DNA of 64,000 bases from Heterotrichella gracilis (lineage: Eukaryota; Sar; Xanthophyceae; Tribonematales; Xanthonemataceae), in NCBI GenBank assembly GCA_032358255.1, contig JAULBX010003777.1, forward strand, positions 62,001 to 126,000, written 5' to 3'. Both the position numbers and the translations under genes were made by a program. Positions 24,333 through 36,092 of this stretch are shown piece by piece; the stretch's first letter is position 1; each line of letters starts with the position of its first letter. The notes beneath the pieces were generated by a model. It did no database searches. It saw only the letters and a list, made by a program, of their open reading frames with translations, and was not told where the DNA came from.

Positions 24333-25320
24333 GGCGCCAAGAATCTACGAAGACCTCCGCGCAAGCTCAACGTCACGGGTTTATGGAGCTGCCATGTGCA
24401 GCCTGGTACGCATCACAGGGCGCAAGGGTATTGAACAGCCAGTACGATGTGAGGGGCTAACAAGTCGTGATCCGCGCAGTGCCAGGGCTGGAAAGCTCAA
24501 TAGGTTGCTGTAACACCTGCTTCTGCAACAATGAGCGACACAACCCTGTGAACTTTGGGGTGTTCTTCGGCTTATGGGGCGAAGTGCGGTGAAGCTGCAC
24601 CTCGGGGATGGCATGCGAGACCAGGTGTTTGAAAATATGTTTTGGCCATCCCCACCGAAAATTCAAACTTTAGCGGAGAGTTTTGAGCTGTCGACAAGAA
24701 AAAGGTAGCGGTTCCCCAGTATCAGCCACCAGTCAAGTGTGCACAGAGGGGTGCTTGGGCTTTGGTGTATATGCGTGTGTTGTTGTGACGCTTAGCACAG
24801 TGGGATTCATGCTGAGATTGGGGAACCGCTTGCCGATGGGGTCAGAGCACAGCATGGCGACAGGGCCGGGACTGTGAGGGACGTCTTGTCTGCCGTACGG
24901 AGCTTGTATCTCACTCACACTCCTTTTGCGGTGAGTGACGACAGCACACGGGCACTTGTATGCAGCTGGGTACACAAGTACATCTGGGATGCGAGGTGCA
25001 CGAGTTGTGTATGGGGTGAGGGCTTGTCATCCGCACGAGCCTTGACCAGTTTGGCTCGCGAGACGATGCATCAAGTCCTGTTATCAGTGAGATTGTTGCA
25101 CAAGGCAGAGCCTCGGCTTCTGCCCGTGAGCCAGGGGTGAGTTAGCCTTCCTGCCTGCAGTGTCCAGCAACGAGCTAGTGCAAGTGTGGGTGCAGCAGCA
25201 CAGCCCCACCTACAGCTACCCACTTCTTTCAGCACTCCCATAGTCACAAATACATACACCAGTGACCCAAGGAAGCGCTCAGCTGTGCTCAAAGCTTCCT
25301 GCTACAAGTGGTGCCACACG
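24333..25320. promoter_or_regulatory. Shared 5' region between MPC1/NDH2 and Claspin
   Basis: About 1 kb between two divergent start codons. It must contain both promoters and 5' untranslated regions. An in-frame upstream ATG of the Claspin frame exists at 25186, but the sequence between it and 25321 does not look conserved. No TATA box or other motif was recognised with confidence. Confidence 0.4.
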
Positions 25321-28300
25321 ATGGCAGAATGTATAGAAGACGATGACGTGGTCCTCCCACAGCGCAAGGCAGCCCCACAGCCCAACACAGGCAGGAAACG
25401 GCTCAAGAAGCTGTCCAGAGCCGTTGAAGTGCCAGAGCCACAGCTTGAAGATGACCTGCAGGAGCCCACAGCTGACACAACCGCAAAAGCTGACAGCGTT
25501 GCAGAGGCTGGGGGGAGGGACAGTGCAAGCCCAGCCATATCAGGTTCCCAGGGCTCTGTGGCAGCCTCCCCACAGCGGAGCACCAGCGCAGGCGCTAGGG
25601 AGGGTGAGGGTGAGGAGGATGGAGAAGGAGAAGGGGAGGGTGAGGGAGGTGGCCAGTACTGGGACGAGGAGGATGAGCTGGAGGAGTACCTGGCAAAGCT
25701 GAACAACGAATACGATGGCAAAGAAGGTACGGCTGTTCAACCACATACAGCATATGCGCTGTCGTTAGGTATTACCTCTTTTGCCAGGTGTAGCCACTGG
25801 CTCTTGAAGTGGTCCCCTTCTTACTGCATCCTTAGACCACCTTGCTTTGCCACCTTGCACTGGGGTTGGGACCTGCACTTGGTCAGGAAATCCACATTCA
25901 GCTCGGTGCGTGGCCACGTCACCAGCCCCTGCAACAGCCTGTTTGCATGTGCTGTGCAGCGGCCAAGAAGGCAAAGAAGCCACGGGCCACCGACCTAGTG
26001 GTAGCCAAGAAGGCAAAGAAGCCCCGCATCAGCGATGTAGTTGAGCGCAGCCCAAGGGAGCAGGGTGGTGAGAGTGACGGGGAGGGAAGCGACGGGGAGG
26101 GCAGCCAGCAGGGATCCCAGCAGGAGGGCCAGCAGGGGGGTGGGGATCTGAACGCCGAGACCCAGCGGCTGCTGAGGGGTGAGTGCCTGGATGCCCTTGC
26201 AAACCCTAAACCCTAAAACCCAACACCTGCAGGGTGAGGTTCAGGCATGTTCAGGGGTGAGTGCCTCAATACCCGCGCAAATGCTGCACTTCAGCACTTG
26301 CATGTCAAGACACAGCACCTGTGCAAGCATGGCCTCCGCCTGCCAGTCCTGCATTCCATAACCAAAAGATTGCTCACTTACAAATGCCTCTTCTGTGCTG
26401 TTTCAGAGACCGCCAGTCGTGATCGGCTGGGCAAGGGGCACGTTCCCGAGGTCAAGTCGATGGACAGCATCCTGGACAGGATCAAGCTCATGCAGCAGGC
26501 AGCAATCAGGAGGTGGGCTCTGAAACTATTAAACCTCTGGGAGGTGCACAATGGTTATGTTCACTGCCGAGGGATGTGTATCATAGCGTTGGCTAGCAGG
26601 TGATAGACTGGTTTACAACCTAGATTGTGCCAAGTGGTTCTGGTGCAAGCCCCTACCCCAAAATCATTCATAAAATCAATGGAAAAATGTAACCGCATTG
26701 CACATTTCCTTTTCTTGCCTCTCCCTACGGGGCGAATATGCAACGAGAGAGCGGTGGTTGGAATTTTTCATTCAGCCAGCGCTGATCCATGCTGGCTTTG
26801 TGCACAAAATCAAGAGGAACTATTTATACCCCAATTCTTTACAATATTAATAAGTAATCTCCGGTGCTGATCCATGCTCGCTTGTGTGCCACAGTGCGCC
26901 CAAGATGGACGCGCAGCCCCTCCGCAAAGACAAAGCTCCCGGCGTCAGCCTGGATTTTGACACCCTGGCTGCGCACGCACTTGGCGACCTCCCCTCGCAG
27001 CTGTTTGACGGCAACCCCTTGGGGGACACCCAGGACGGGGTGCTGCTGGGTTCCTCCCCTGGCAATGGCGATGATGGTGATCAGCTTATGATCATGGAGG
27101 AGGGGGGGGAGGAAGAAGGGGAGGGGGATGCGGGTGGTGGTGGTGCCGGTGCTGGTGTGGAGGGTAGCGCGCCACACGAGCTGGTAGGTGGTGTGGTGGT
27201 GTAGGTGCTGGTGGTGGTGCGGGCGCTGGTGCGGCGACTGGCCTCTGCCGCATGCATGTCTTCCCGTACCACATCATGCTCTCCTTGTCCCTACCTCCTC
27301 TTTCTTTAACCACGATCCTATTTTAAGGACTGCCACCGCAGACTTGTATGTAATCATTAATGATACATTTTTTTTTTTTTGGTGTACATGTTGATGTAGG
27401 TTTAGGTGCTGGTGCGACGATTGCTCCCTGCTGTATGCATGTCCATTCGTACCATACTATGCCCTCCTTTCCCCACGTCGTCTTTCATAACCACCGCGCG
27501 TGTCCAAGGACTGGCACCGGGGAATTTTGCTTTATTATAATATTCACAAATTATATTCGATCTTTTGTGTCAACCACCACAGGCCTTCAGCCAGGATGCC
27601 GATGGCCCCGTGACCCTGGCCGAGGCGCATGCGGCTGTGAAGGCACAGAGGTTCAGCAAGCCAATGCTGGAGGACACACAGGTGGGAAAGAGGGGTGGGG
27701 AGGCGGGTTGGAAGGGGGTATTTGATAGTAACTGTGTGGATTACTGCATTGTAGCGTGATGACAGGGAAAATTACTGAGTGTTTGGCAGGTGAACTATTG
27801 AGTGGCAACCCACGTAATGCTTGCAATGCATGCCATGCAAACATGGGCCCGGAGATTTGATAGCACTAAATGAAATGAATTCAATTTACAGTGTAATGCC
27901 ACCCACAGGAGCTGTACGGCGACCTGCTGATGGGCAAGGCGGGCCGTGCCGACGTGGTCCATTCCCTCAAACGCCACAGGTTTGAGCAGCTGTCCCAGGG
28001 ACAAGGCCAGGGACTGGACCTGCTGCTGGACAGCCAGGAGGGGGGCATGCAGGAGGAGGTGAGGGCAGAGGTGCAGGTGTTATTGTAGGAGCAATGCCTT
28101 GTGGGCCTTCTGCAACCGCCATCTGACATGGCAAAAACGACAATGTCATTTGCATACCATCTAGCTGGCCTTGGGCAAAGCAAACCCCCTGGTAGGTAGC
28201 ATAGCTCGCATGGCTTTTGGTCCATCATTTTGATGGTAGGTCTGACATGGGCATGCCTTGACACACCTATATGATATGACACCCTGCAACAGCAACAGGT

Positions 28301-31300
28301 AGCTGACAAGCCTTTGCCTTGCGCAGGACGACAATGTTGGGTTGTCAGGGGATGAAGAAGGGTCAGAAAACGAGGAGGAAGAGGGGGAGGAGCTTGAGTT
28401 TGGTTCTGATCTGGAAGGAGAAGAGGATGAAGAGGAAGAGGAGGAGGAAGAGGAGGAGATAGAGGTAACGCAACCCTGCTGGCATCTGCTCTGCCCACCT
28501 TGTTGCCCACCGGAATGCATTCACTGCAATTTGATGCACCTTGCATGTTGCAACACAGGTTACAGTTTTGTGAAGGCTCAACTTTGGACCCCTCAGCCGG
28601 TCCTTTCTGCAGTATATATAAACTCAGTTACAGCACATGGGCACATGCGCAATGCCACGCTTACACACAAATCCAGCTGCAGGTGTATTCTGTGGCATCT
28701 CCAACAGTTTAAGCACTTTGACATCTTGCGTTGAGAATGCCAGTGCCTAGCCCCCATCCCCACACCCTAGTGCACAGGCACTGAACGCTTATGTCCCCAC
28801 AGACCGGGTCAGGGGAGGATGAGGCAGAGGAGGTTGAAGGGGAGGAAGAGGAAGAAAATGTTGCAGCGGATGACGATGAAGAGCAAGAAGAAGAGGAGGA
28901 AGTGGAGGAAGCGGTTGCCGGCAGCCAGAGTGCTGCAGCAGAGGCAAGTGGCGCAGTGAGCGGCGCGGGGAACCCTAGCCAAGGGTCTGGAGATAATGAG
29001 GAGGAAGAAGGGGAGGAGGAACAACAGGAGCAAGGTAGGCTCGGCGTGTTAACGTGGCTATACCAGTCATGTAATGATAACAGATGAATGCCTTTGTCGG
29101 TGGGGTGTTCATCGCTGCTGGGCCAGTCAGGCTGCTGACTCGATTGAACCCTAAAATCCTAAACTCTAGCCTCACTAGCTACTCCAGTAGCTGTGTGCTG
29201 GCACTCTCAAGTAGCTGCACATTCAACCTTACGGTTGATGCTTGTGATTCTGTCGCCATGCAAAGCTTTGGTCGTGGCATTGTAGACTTTAGGGATACAA
29301 CCCTGAACCCCGACGATGGTGTCTGACATGTCCCGCAGGTGCTGCCCCCGCCACCCGCGTGCATGCGCTCAAGGAGAAGATAAGGCAGGCTGCAACCAGC
29401 AGGTTCATTGAAATGGAGGTGGGTGCATACGATTGGCGCAATAAAACCAGGAACATATTGCAGATTCAATCATCAATAAGATACGTGCATTCCAGGGTCA
29501 CCGCCAGATCAGGAGTCGGCATTGCACAGATCTTGCCACAAAAATCTGTCTTGGCACGTCCACAAATTGATGTGCTTCTGCAGTCGCATTTGCTCAAGGT
29601 AATTTATCGAGATGGTGTCCTAGGGTGCACATCCCAGGGATTGGCAGCTATGCATCCTGGGATGTGCACGGCACCAAACCTCGCCCATGCTGCTGGCGCC
29701 AACTCGGCGACACCCTCGCTCCTGTCCAACCCTTTTTCTGTAGTGATCAAAACTTTCAACCTTATACAGAGCATCATTGCCCCCCAGGCTGAGCTTGACG
29801 ATGACGACGATGTGTTCAACCCTTCTTATGACTAATCCTTGAACCACCTTACAAATTCCATCTTGTTCCCAGGCTGAGCTTGACGATGACGATGAGATGG
29901 GTGCAGTGGATGTAAGCGATGACGAGGCGGAGGATGAAGATGGAATGCTGGTAAGGGGTGGAGCAACGTGGGATGCTGGTTTCCCGCTGGTTGGGGGCAA
30001 TTTTGCTTGGAAAGTTGCTGCATTTACGTGACAGGCGACAGGCGTGTGTGCAGCCTTGAACTCTCAATTTACTGCCCCACCTCCCCCCGCCCACCTCCAC
30101 CCCCACTGTTCCCCCGTGTACCCCCACCCACTCTGCCCCCACCACCCCTTGCAGGCTGAGCTCATCGATGACAGTGGCGAGGCTGCTGGCCCCGGTGTGG
30201 GTGCGGCCGACCTGCACCACCAGTGGCAGCAGCAGCAGGACCAGAAGGACATTGAGAAGGTGCTCAACGGGGTGCGCGCAGGCTGGGGCAGGGGCCTGGA
30301 GGTGAGTCAAGGCGCTGGGAGGGATGTGGGGCGGTGGAGGCGGATGCGAGGGCCAATGGAAGGTGTCTGTACACACGTGACCTCAATACTGATGCCAGCT
30401 GCTGCTAGTAGCTGTACTACTGCAGGGCAAGCTGTGTGCAAACTCACCCAAATCCAAGTACCTTGATTTCATTGGATTTCCAAATCATGTCGTAAGAAAA
30501 ATGGCACAATTGCCCTGTATTTTGTCACTTTGTGGGGATTTGCAATATATGGTGGTTGTGAAAAATGCTGGCAAGCTAGAAAATTGCGTGATGGCGATGC
30601 TCAGGGAACAGTGATCCGAATCGGAAGGATTATTTGAACTTAATGCATTATTTATGCCAATGTTTATGGTTGAAATGCACCGCCTGACACACACCCCTCT
30701 GCAGGTTGATGACCGCCTTGCCCGCATGCGGCGCGCCAGGGTGGATGATGATGGCGACGATGACGAGGAGGGCATGGGGCTTGGGGGCTGGCTGGGTCCC
30801 CTGGGTGGTGGCGAGCCTGGTGAGGAGGGTGATGCGGATGAGGTGCTGCTGCACATGCTGCACACAAGGGAGCTGGAGGAGTCACAGGTGAGGGGAGGGA
30901 TGGGAGGGGGAAGGGGGGATCAATTGCCACACACTCGTCCTCAAATTTGCCTGAACTTCATCACACCAAATGATTGCGTTAACAGGGGGGCTATTGAAAG
31001 CCACCGCAGACCCTGCTGCTAGTTAGAACATAAGGTTCTTACAGAAAACCTCGCCGATGGGACAATTTGATACCTGGCTTTGCCCTGGCGTAAAAACATA
31101 CAAAACAAGACTGCACGAGTAATTGGAGAATAAAAAGAATCAGAATATGTACACAAACTAAAAAGATGGCCCCATTTTTCAGGAGCGCCAGCAGTACTGC
31201 GGCAGCATCATCGCTGACGAGGGCTCCCAGGGTGTGCTTGACCTGCTGAGGCCAAGGGGGGGATCGCAGCCTCAGCGGCAGCAGCCACAGGAGCAGCCAA

Positions 31301-32431
31301 GGCCAGCGGCGCTGTCGCGATTTGGAACCGACCTCAGCAATGCGGGGGGGAGCAAGGTACGGGGGCGCAGGGGTGGGGCGAGGGGTTAGATGAAGGTGGG
31401 CAGGGAGTTTGAAGGATTTCACAGGGCAGAGGGGATGTAACAGGGTACGGGGGTGAAGAGGCATGACGCTGGCAGCCCATGTGATGCTTCCCATGCAGCC
31501 ACATGCAGCCCACGTGACCCCCCACCCCACGCCGCATTCCTTCTCCCCATTGTTTACATGCACCACTACTCCCTTGATTGCCTGGACCCTTTGCCCTTTT
31601 GCTCAATTGTAGCCTGACTTTCTTCTATCATTTTCTCAATACAATGAGCAATTATTTAATGTTGCCATTCAATTTGTATTCAAATGCCTCCCCAGGTATC
31701 CTTTGTTGGCCGTCAGCGCTCCAAGGAGGGCGCTGCTAGCGTGAAGCCCCTGTCTGCGCTGGGCATCACCTCGCGCTCATTCGCTTTTGGGCGGGAGAAC
31801 AGCAGGGATGCGCAGGGGCCGGAGAAGGCGGGGGAATCAAGGGACGGGCCAGAGGTGGGTGAAGGGGGGAAATTGGTGGAGCGTATGGCAGTGTGTCTCA
31901 CAGCGCCTGATTTATACAGCTGAGCAGTAGAAAAATATTCTTATTACATGACTGTGATTAAAACTGCAATAATAAATCGCATGCGTCAGGGTGCATGGGG
32001 CAACACCAAGTTGACATAATTTTTCAGCACTACATCTTTCCCAGCTGTGTTTCCAAGCCTCCTCGCTCACCCCTTGATCCAGCCTGCCATGTGCACTGTC
32101 ATGGCGCACCCCTCCCCTTCCCAGTCCCCCCATCCCCTCCTCCCCCTTGGCGCAGGCACCCACCACCACCGGCCCCACCTCCTTTGCCGGCCTTGCACAG
32201 CTGACAGGTGGCACAACCGCAGCCGCAGGGCCCCGCCGCCCCACCGCACCCGAGCGCCACTCCCTGCTGCTGGGCAAGCTGTCTGCGCCTAAGCCCTCGC
32301 TGGGACCAAATGGGCGGCCCTCTGGGCCCAGCGCTGCCAGCATCACCGCCTCCATGGTCCGGGGGGCGATGGGGTCTAGGGCGGGGAGCCTGAATCTCAA
32401 GGCCAGGGGGGACAAACGGGGCGGGAAGTGA
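25321..32431 (+). CDS. Claspin/Mrc1-like replication checkpoint adaptor
   Basis: Fifteen exons: 25321-25726, 25960-26178, 26407-26512, 26895-27183, 27583-27681, 27909-28058, 28327-28464, 28803-29034, 29339-29418, 29873-29950, 30155-30301, 30705-30887, 31183-31356, 31696-31854 and 32156-32431 (TGA). The frame is intact over 911 residues. Support for Claspin/Mrc1: a very acidic protein with Glu/Asp runs (28327-29034); SMDSILDRIKLMQQ; and a C-terminal block with the order of the MRC1-like domain: RFIEME, AELDDDDEMG, ELIDDSGE, QKDIEKVLNGV, RMRRARVDDD and ERQQYCGSIIADEG. It ends with SRSFAFGREN. The family travels with the replisome and relays ATR/Mec1 signals to Chk1/Rad53. Internal duplication KKAKKPR occurs twice in exon 2. 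Similarity is low outside the C-terminal third, as usual for this family. Confidence 0.82.
26240..26262. repeat. Echo of Claspin exon 25960-26178 (donor edge)
   Basis: CAGGGGTGAGTGCCT recurs in the intron about 75 bp after the real GAGGGGTGAGTGCCT donor edge. A CCCTAAACCCTAAAACCC block (26205-26221) lies between the two copies. Confidence 0.55.
29772..29835. repeat. Echo of Claspin exon 29873-29950 (acceptor edge); in-frame stop
   Basis: The acceptor and coding start AELDDDD are duplicated at 29786-29810, about 85 bp before the real exon. Splicing to this acceptor keeps the frame for 15 codons, then meets TAA at 29833-29835, so its use would truncate the protein just before the MRC1-like domain. 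Confidence 0.8.
31040..31110 (+). mobile_element. 3' end module of a dispersed retroelement (copy 1)
   Basis: TACCTGGCTTTGCCCTGGCG followed by TAAAAACATACA closely matches the 3' part of the element at 34065-34105 (TACCTGGCTTTGTGCCCTGA, then CGCAAAAACACACA). It lies in the Claspin intron 30888-31182. It appears to be a 5'-truncated copy, as expected for target-primed retroelements. Confidence 0.55.
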
Positions 32432-33820
32432 AGGGGGAAAGGATACGCATCTGCTGCATGCATACGCACAGCTGCTGCACGCATATACCTGCCATACATA
32501 TATTCTAATTTTTTGTTTATCTGCTTTGCCTCAACATTTTCTTTGAGCCCTACCGCCATTATCAAGGCCTGGATGCCCCGGGGCGCCATGGGGTGCAGGG
32601 CAGCCAGATTCAACCTCGCCAGACTGGACAACGATGGTGGTGGCAGGGGAGCGGCATGCCGCGGCAGCTGTTGCACATAAGTACACATGCCTTATATCGA
32701 GGCTACACTTGTTTGCTTTGCATTGGCTGTGCTTTTGCGCCCAGCGCCACCGTGGCTGCCTATAATGAGCTTTACAGTAATGGTCTATTGTGGCAAATAT
32801 GTGTCATGCCAGGTGGGCACTGCACCCAGACCATGGGGGTATAACATATACAAGACGCTTGCCAAGTGTGTACTTAAATGCCTGCTGCGATATGGGTGAC
32901 TGCCAGCTTGATGTGGGTGTCATCCTGGAAACTTGTGCAAGTAGCCTCCAAGTTGGTTTCAAACTCAAAATCAACTGACTCTGCCATTCACCCATCTCCG
33001 AGATGGCATAGCCACGAGTCGTATGGCATAGCCACTGAGCTCAGTACCGTACGGCGTGTAAAACTTTGGGCACCCCAAGCCCATAATCCATGATTCATTG
33101 ATCATTGATCAAGTGCAATATTGATTAAGTGCAATATTGATAAATTTCAGTAAATTCCATGCAGCGACTGTCTGTTCTGAGGAGGGGTGAGGTGGTTACT
33201 ATATCAATACATGTGCACTTACTCCTCCCACTGGGAATAATGCGGGCAAACTTTGAGCTTCAAGTCAAATCTGATGACGATGATAAAAGCTCTCCAGATT
33301 ACTTCAAATAATTGGAAGCACAATTTCAGTGACGAACGGGGATGAAGTTGTCCTCATGATTGTAGAAGTGGATGGCACTGCCTTTTAATTAAAATACTCC
33401 AATGCATGATGCGGCTGTTGGAGGCCATTAGGGTGGGCGTTGCACGTGTGTACTAGTACTGTTGTTGGTTGGCAACTGTTACATGATACATGATATTGAC
33501 ATCATGACTTTGTCTCCATTGCAGCATGGCATTGGAAGGATGAACGTGTCTCAAATGTAGCATCGATTACAACACCTAGCAAGCAGTTTCCGCATACTGT
33601 TGCGTGAATAGTATTTTTTGCCAGTGATGTTATATTGCAGTAATTACTGTAATTAATGGAATGTCGTGCGCCATGAATCAGATATACAAGTGTGCAGTTA
33701 GCTACAGCTCAGACTTTTTGTTGTGAAGGTTGGTACTGCTATCTCAGATGAGACAGGAACTTAAGGTATGTCATCAAGCACATTAAAGCGCGCAATGTGC
33801 CTGGCTGGGTGAGATGGCGG
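32432..33820. other. Claspin 3' flank and spacer
   Basis: No gene recognised. 32565-32645 holds a diverged copy of the Claspin last-exon end (see separate entry). Near 33088-33135 a 16-bp unit (AGTGCAATATTGAT type) is repeated in tandem. Confidence 0.5.
32565..32645. repeat. Echo of the Claspin coding end in its 3' flank
   Basis: ATGCCCCGGGGCGCCATGGG with the following CAGGGCAGCCAGATTCAACC corresponds to ATGGTCCGGGGGGCGATGGG with AGGGCGGGGAGCCTGAATCT in the last exon (32351-32400). It lies about 140 bp after the stop in direct orientation. Confidence 0.75.
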
Positions 33821-33824
33821 GGAA

Positions 33825-34122
33825 CGGTTGGGCTCAGGTGAGACTCAATCACGCTGTACTGATGTGATATCAAACTATACAATAGAGATGAATCGGCACT
33901 GTTTTGGCACGGAAGGTCTCAGGATCGAATCCCATCGGTAGAAATTCTCAGATGCCTTTCGGGGCACCCAGATCTGAAATTTCAAAGGCTACTGATGAGG
34001 CCCCGTGGCGGGGGCCGAAACCGGTATAGCCAGCCATTTTACCTCACACGTCTGATGTACCAAATTTGGTACCTGGCTTTGTGCCCTGACGCAAAAACAC
34101 ACACATACACACCAAAAAAAAA
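33825..34122 (+). mobile_element. SINE- or Penelope-like element carrying a hammerhead motif
   Basis: Possible parts in order: a B-box-like GGATCGAATCCC (about 33912-33923), the hammerhead motif (33987-34031), the shared 3' module TACCTGGCTTTGTGCCCTGA (34069-34088), a CA-rich stretch and an A run (34113-34122). No coding capacity. Hammerhead motifs are known in Penelope-like elements, retrozymes and some SINE-like repeats of animals. The left boundary is a guess. Confidence 0.5.
33987..34031 (+). ncRNA. Type I hammerhead ribozyme motif with minimal stem III
   Basis: Stem I GGCTA (33987-33991) pairs with TAGCC (34027-34031). The conserved CTGATGA (33992-33998) is followed by a 6-bp GC stem II (33999-34004 with 34011-34016, loop GTGGCG), then GAAA (34017-34020). 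Stem III is only CCGG (34021-34024), followed by the GTA cleavage triplet (34024-34026). All core nucleotides are present. Such a short, self-complementary stem III is known from element-borne hammerheads that act best as dimers. Activity is inferred only. Confidence 0.75.
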
Positions 34123-34364
34123 ATTCAATTTACGTGTCTGTACTTTGGACTCTATGTGTTTGATGTATACCTTGCGCAGTGTCGCATGTACACAATGACA
34201 GGACTTGCTGCCAGTCACCGGGGATAGGGGCAGTGATTTGCATGCGAGCGGCATGCCTGTAGAATACAGACCCTAATAATTGGATTGCATGCTCAAGCCC
34301 TAGCCTTGGATTGCAGGCAGAGGCGAACCCTAATTGCTCACGCGCGCGCAGGGACAAACCCTAG

Positions 34365-34682
34365 CAAACATGTGTGTGTGATGCGGCCCTGCGTGTGCTC
34401 ACCAACACGGTACCCCCCCTTGCGCTGCAGTGCGTGGTGGACTTCTCTGCGCGCGGTGTGCCCTACATTCTCGAGATTGATGAATGGCTGGACCTGAAGG
34501 GGCACTGGCTGGAGAATGATGACACCATGGTGGTGGATAAGGAGGTGACCCTGCTTGCGTCGGATTTTGCGGATTTTGAGGAGGGGGTGCAGGGGGCGCC
34601 ATCCGCGTTTGCCTCAGGGGAGGGCGAGGAAGGGGGGTATGACGGTGGGGAGGGATTCGGGGGCGTCTTTGGCAGCGAATGA
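34365..34682 (+). CDS. Orphan terminal exon of an unrecognised protein
   Basis: The frame is open from the acceptor-like CCCTAG at 34359-34364, and TGA is at 34680-34682. A stronger acceptor (poly-pyrimidine, then GCTGCAG) would start the exon at 34429. The peptide CVVDFSARGVPYILEIDEW, then LDLKGHWLENDDTMVV and ASDFADFEEG, looks like real conserved protein, followed by a Gly/Glu-rich tail ending GVFGSE. No ATG precedes it in frame. I could not find its upstream exons between the Claspin stop and here, nor name its family. Either a long intron precedes it or it is a remnant. Confidence 0.5.
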   Translation, partial: QTCVCDAALRVLTNTVPPLALQCVVDFSARGVPYILEIDEWLDLKGHWLENDDTMVVDKEVTLLASDFADFEEGVQGAPSAFASGEGEEGGYDGGEGFGGVFGSE

Positions 34683-36092
34683 GCAGTGTCAGGGAGTGTT
34701 GGGCTACTGGTTAGGTTGGCAGGCATTGGGTTAGAACTGGGCGTAGGTTACGGTCAGGCTGTACCTCATGCTGTACATGCACCTGTTGCCACCAATTAAT
34801 ATGTTCATATGCGTCGGATGAGTCTTTGAACCCAGCTGTAATGGATCTAGGTGTGCATAACATATTACATGGTACAGGCACTTCAAGCGGCCACTGGCCA
34901 ATGGCCTGTAACAAGGAGTCTGAGCCCTGACCTGGCCCCAGCCCCTGCCCTGACCTGCCCTGCCAGTCCCCCAGGGGCCTCTGCCAGGTCGGCAGTGAGG
35001 AACTGAGTGCCCTCAGGAACGTACGTTCCTGACTGCGCAGTACTCGTGCTTTCCGACTCAGAAAGCAGTACAAGGCTCTGAGGCAGTACAAAGATGTTTT
35101 AGGCTTTCATTGAGCCCAGGGCTGCCCAAAGTCTGAGGTTCCCAAGAGAACCATATCCAATAGGTTGTCGTTTAACATTCACACTGTCGCTGGGTCGCCG
35201 GCCCAGGGAGGGCCTCGAGGGCTGTGGTCAGGAAAAGTTATGTATTTGTGTTACAAGGCCCTTACGCACAAACTTTGAGGCGGTAAAGCAAAACGGGATC
35301 ATCCCATAGTCCTGACAGTGTAATGTAAAGTTAACTCCTTGCTGCCGCAATGCCAGGGCCTGGCCAACACCTGACTCAGTGAGATACACGCACAAGGCAT
35401 CCAAATGGCCAAAAAAACTTAGCTTAAATCAATTCCCTAATTTAGGGTAAATGGGGTACAAACTTTGTATGATAGTATCACTATATCATGATGGGGTGAT
35501 TTTTGAGGACTGGTGTACACATGCTGCATGCAGTGCAGTCAACACTACGCGATCCTCAGCTGGAACGAATGGCATGTACTACATGATTGAATATGCACAT
35601 TAAATACGCACATTGAATCGCCTTTCCTGACTCAAGGGTCTTCTGCCTCATCCCCTCCACCCCGGATATATCTAAACATACCATGCCGCCTCCTGGAAAC
35701 GAAACGCGCGTATCACACTGCCGGGGACGCAATGCCTACTTGAAGAAAACTGCACGTGTAGACGCAGATGCTTTACCTCAACACACTATCCGGACATTTT
35801 GGCTGGCATGGCATTGGCGATATCCAATGCTGGCAGGCAACAATTAATTGCCAATGATTGAGGTGCCTAGACGCTGAGTGGACTCCATCAATTCCCAGTC
35901 AATTCCTAGCTTATCCTCTGTGGGTGCACCCATGTTCCCGAGAGCCCTTCCATTATCTCAAAGCAGGCTGCCAAGGGGGGCACTGGTCAGCTATCAGAAT
36001 TGCAGCAGAGAAGTCTTAGCCAACGGTTGTGAAAGCACCAAAGATGGCAACGGAGGTAGCGACTGCCCCCCACGGTGGTAAAAGACTGAGCC
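34683..36092. other. Intergenic, nothing recognised
   Basis: About 1.4 kb with no exon-like segment, consistent frame or family match. It is moderately AT-rich around 35440-35650. It should hold the 3' ends of the two flanking, converging genes. Confidence 0.5.

Noticed and set aside
28327-29034. Acidic Glu-rich open frames as separate genes on both strands
   Set aside because: The plus-strand runs are consecutive Claspin exons in phase; the minus-strand Ser/Leu-rich frames are their shadows.
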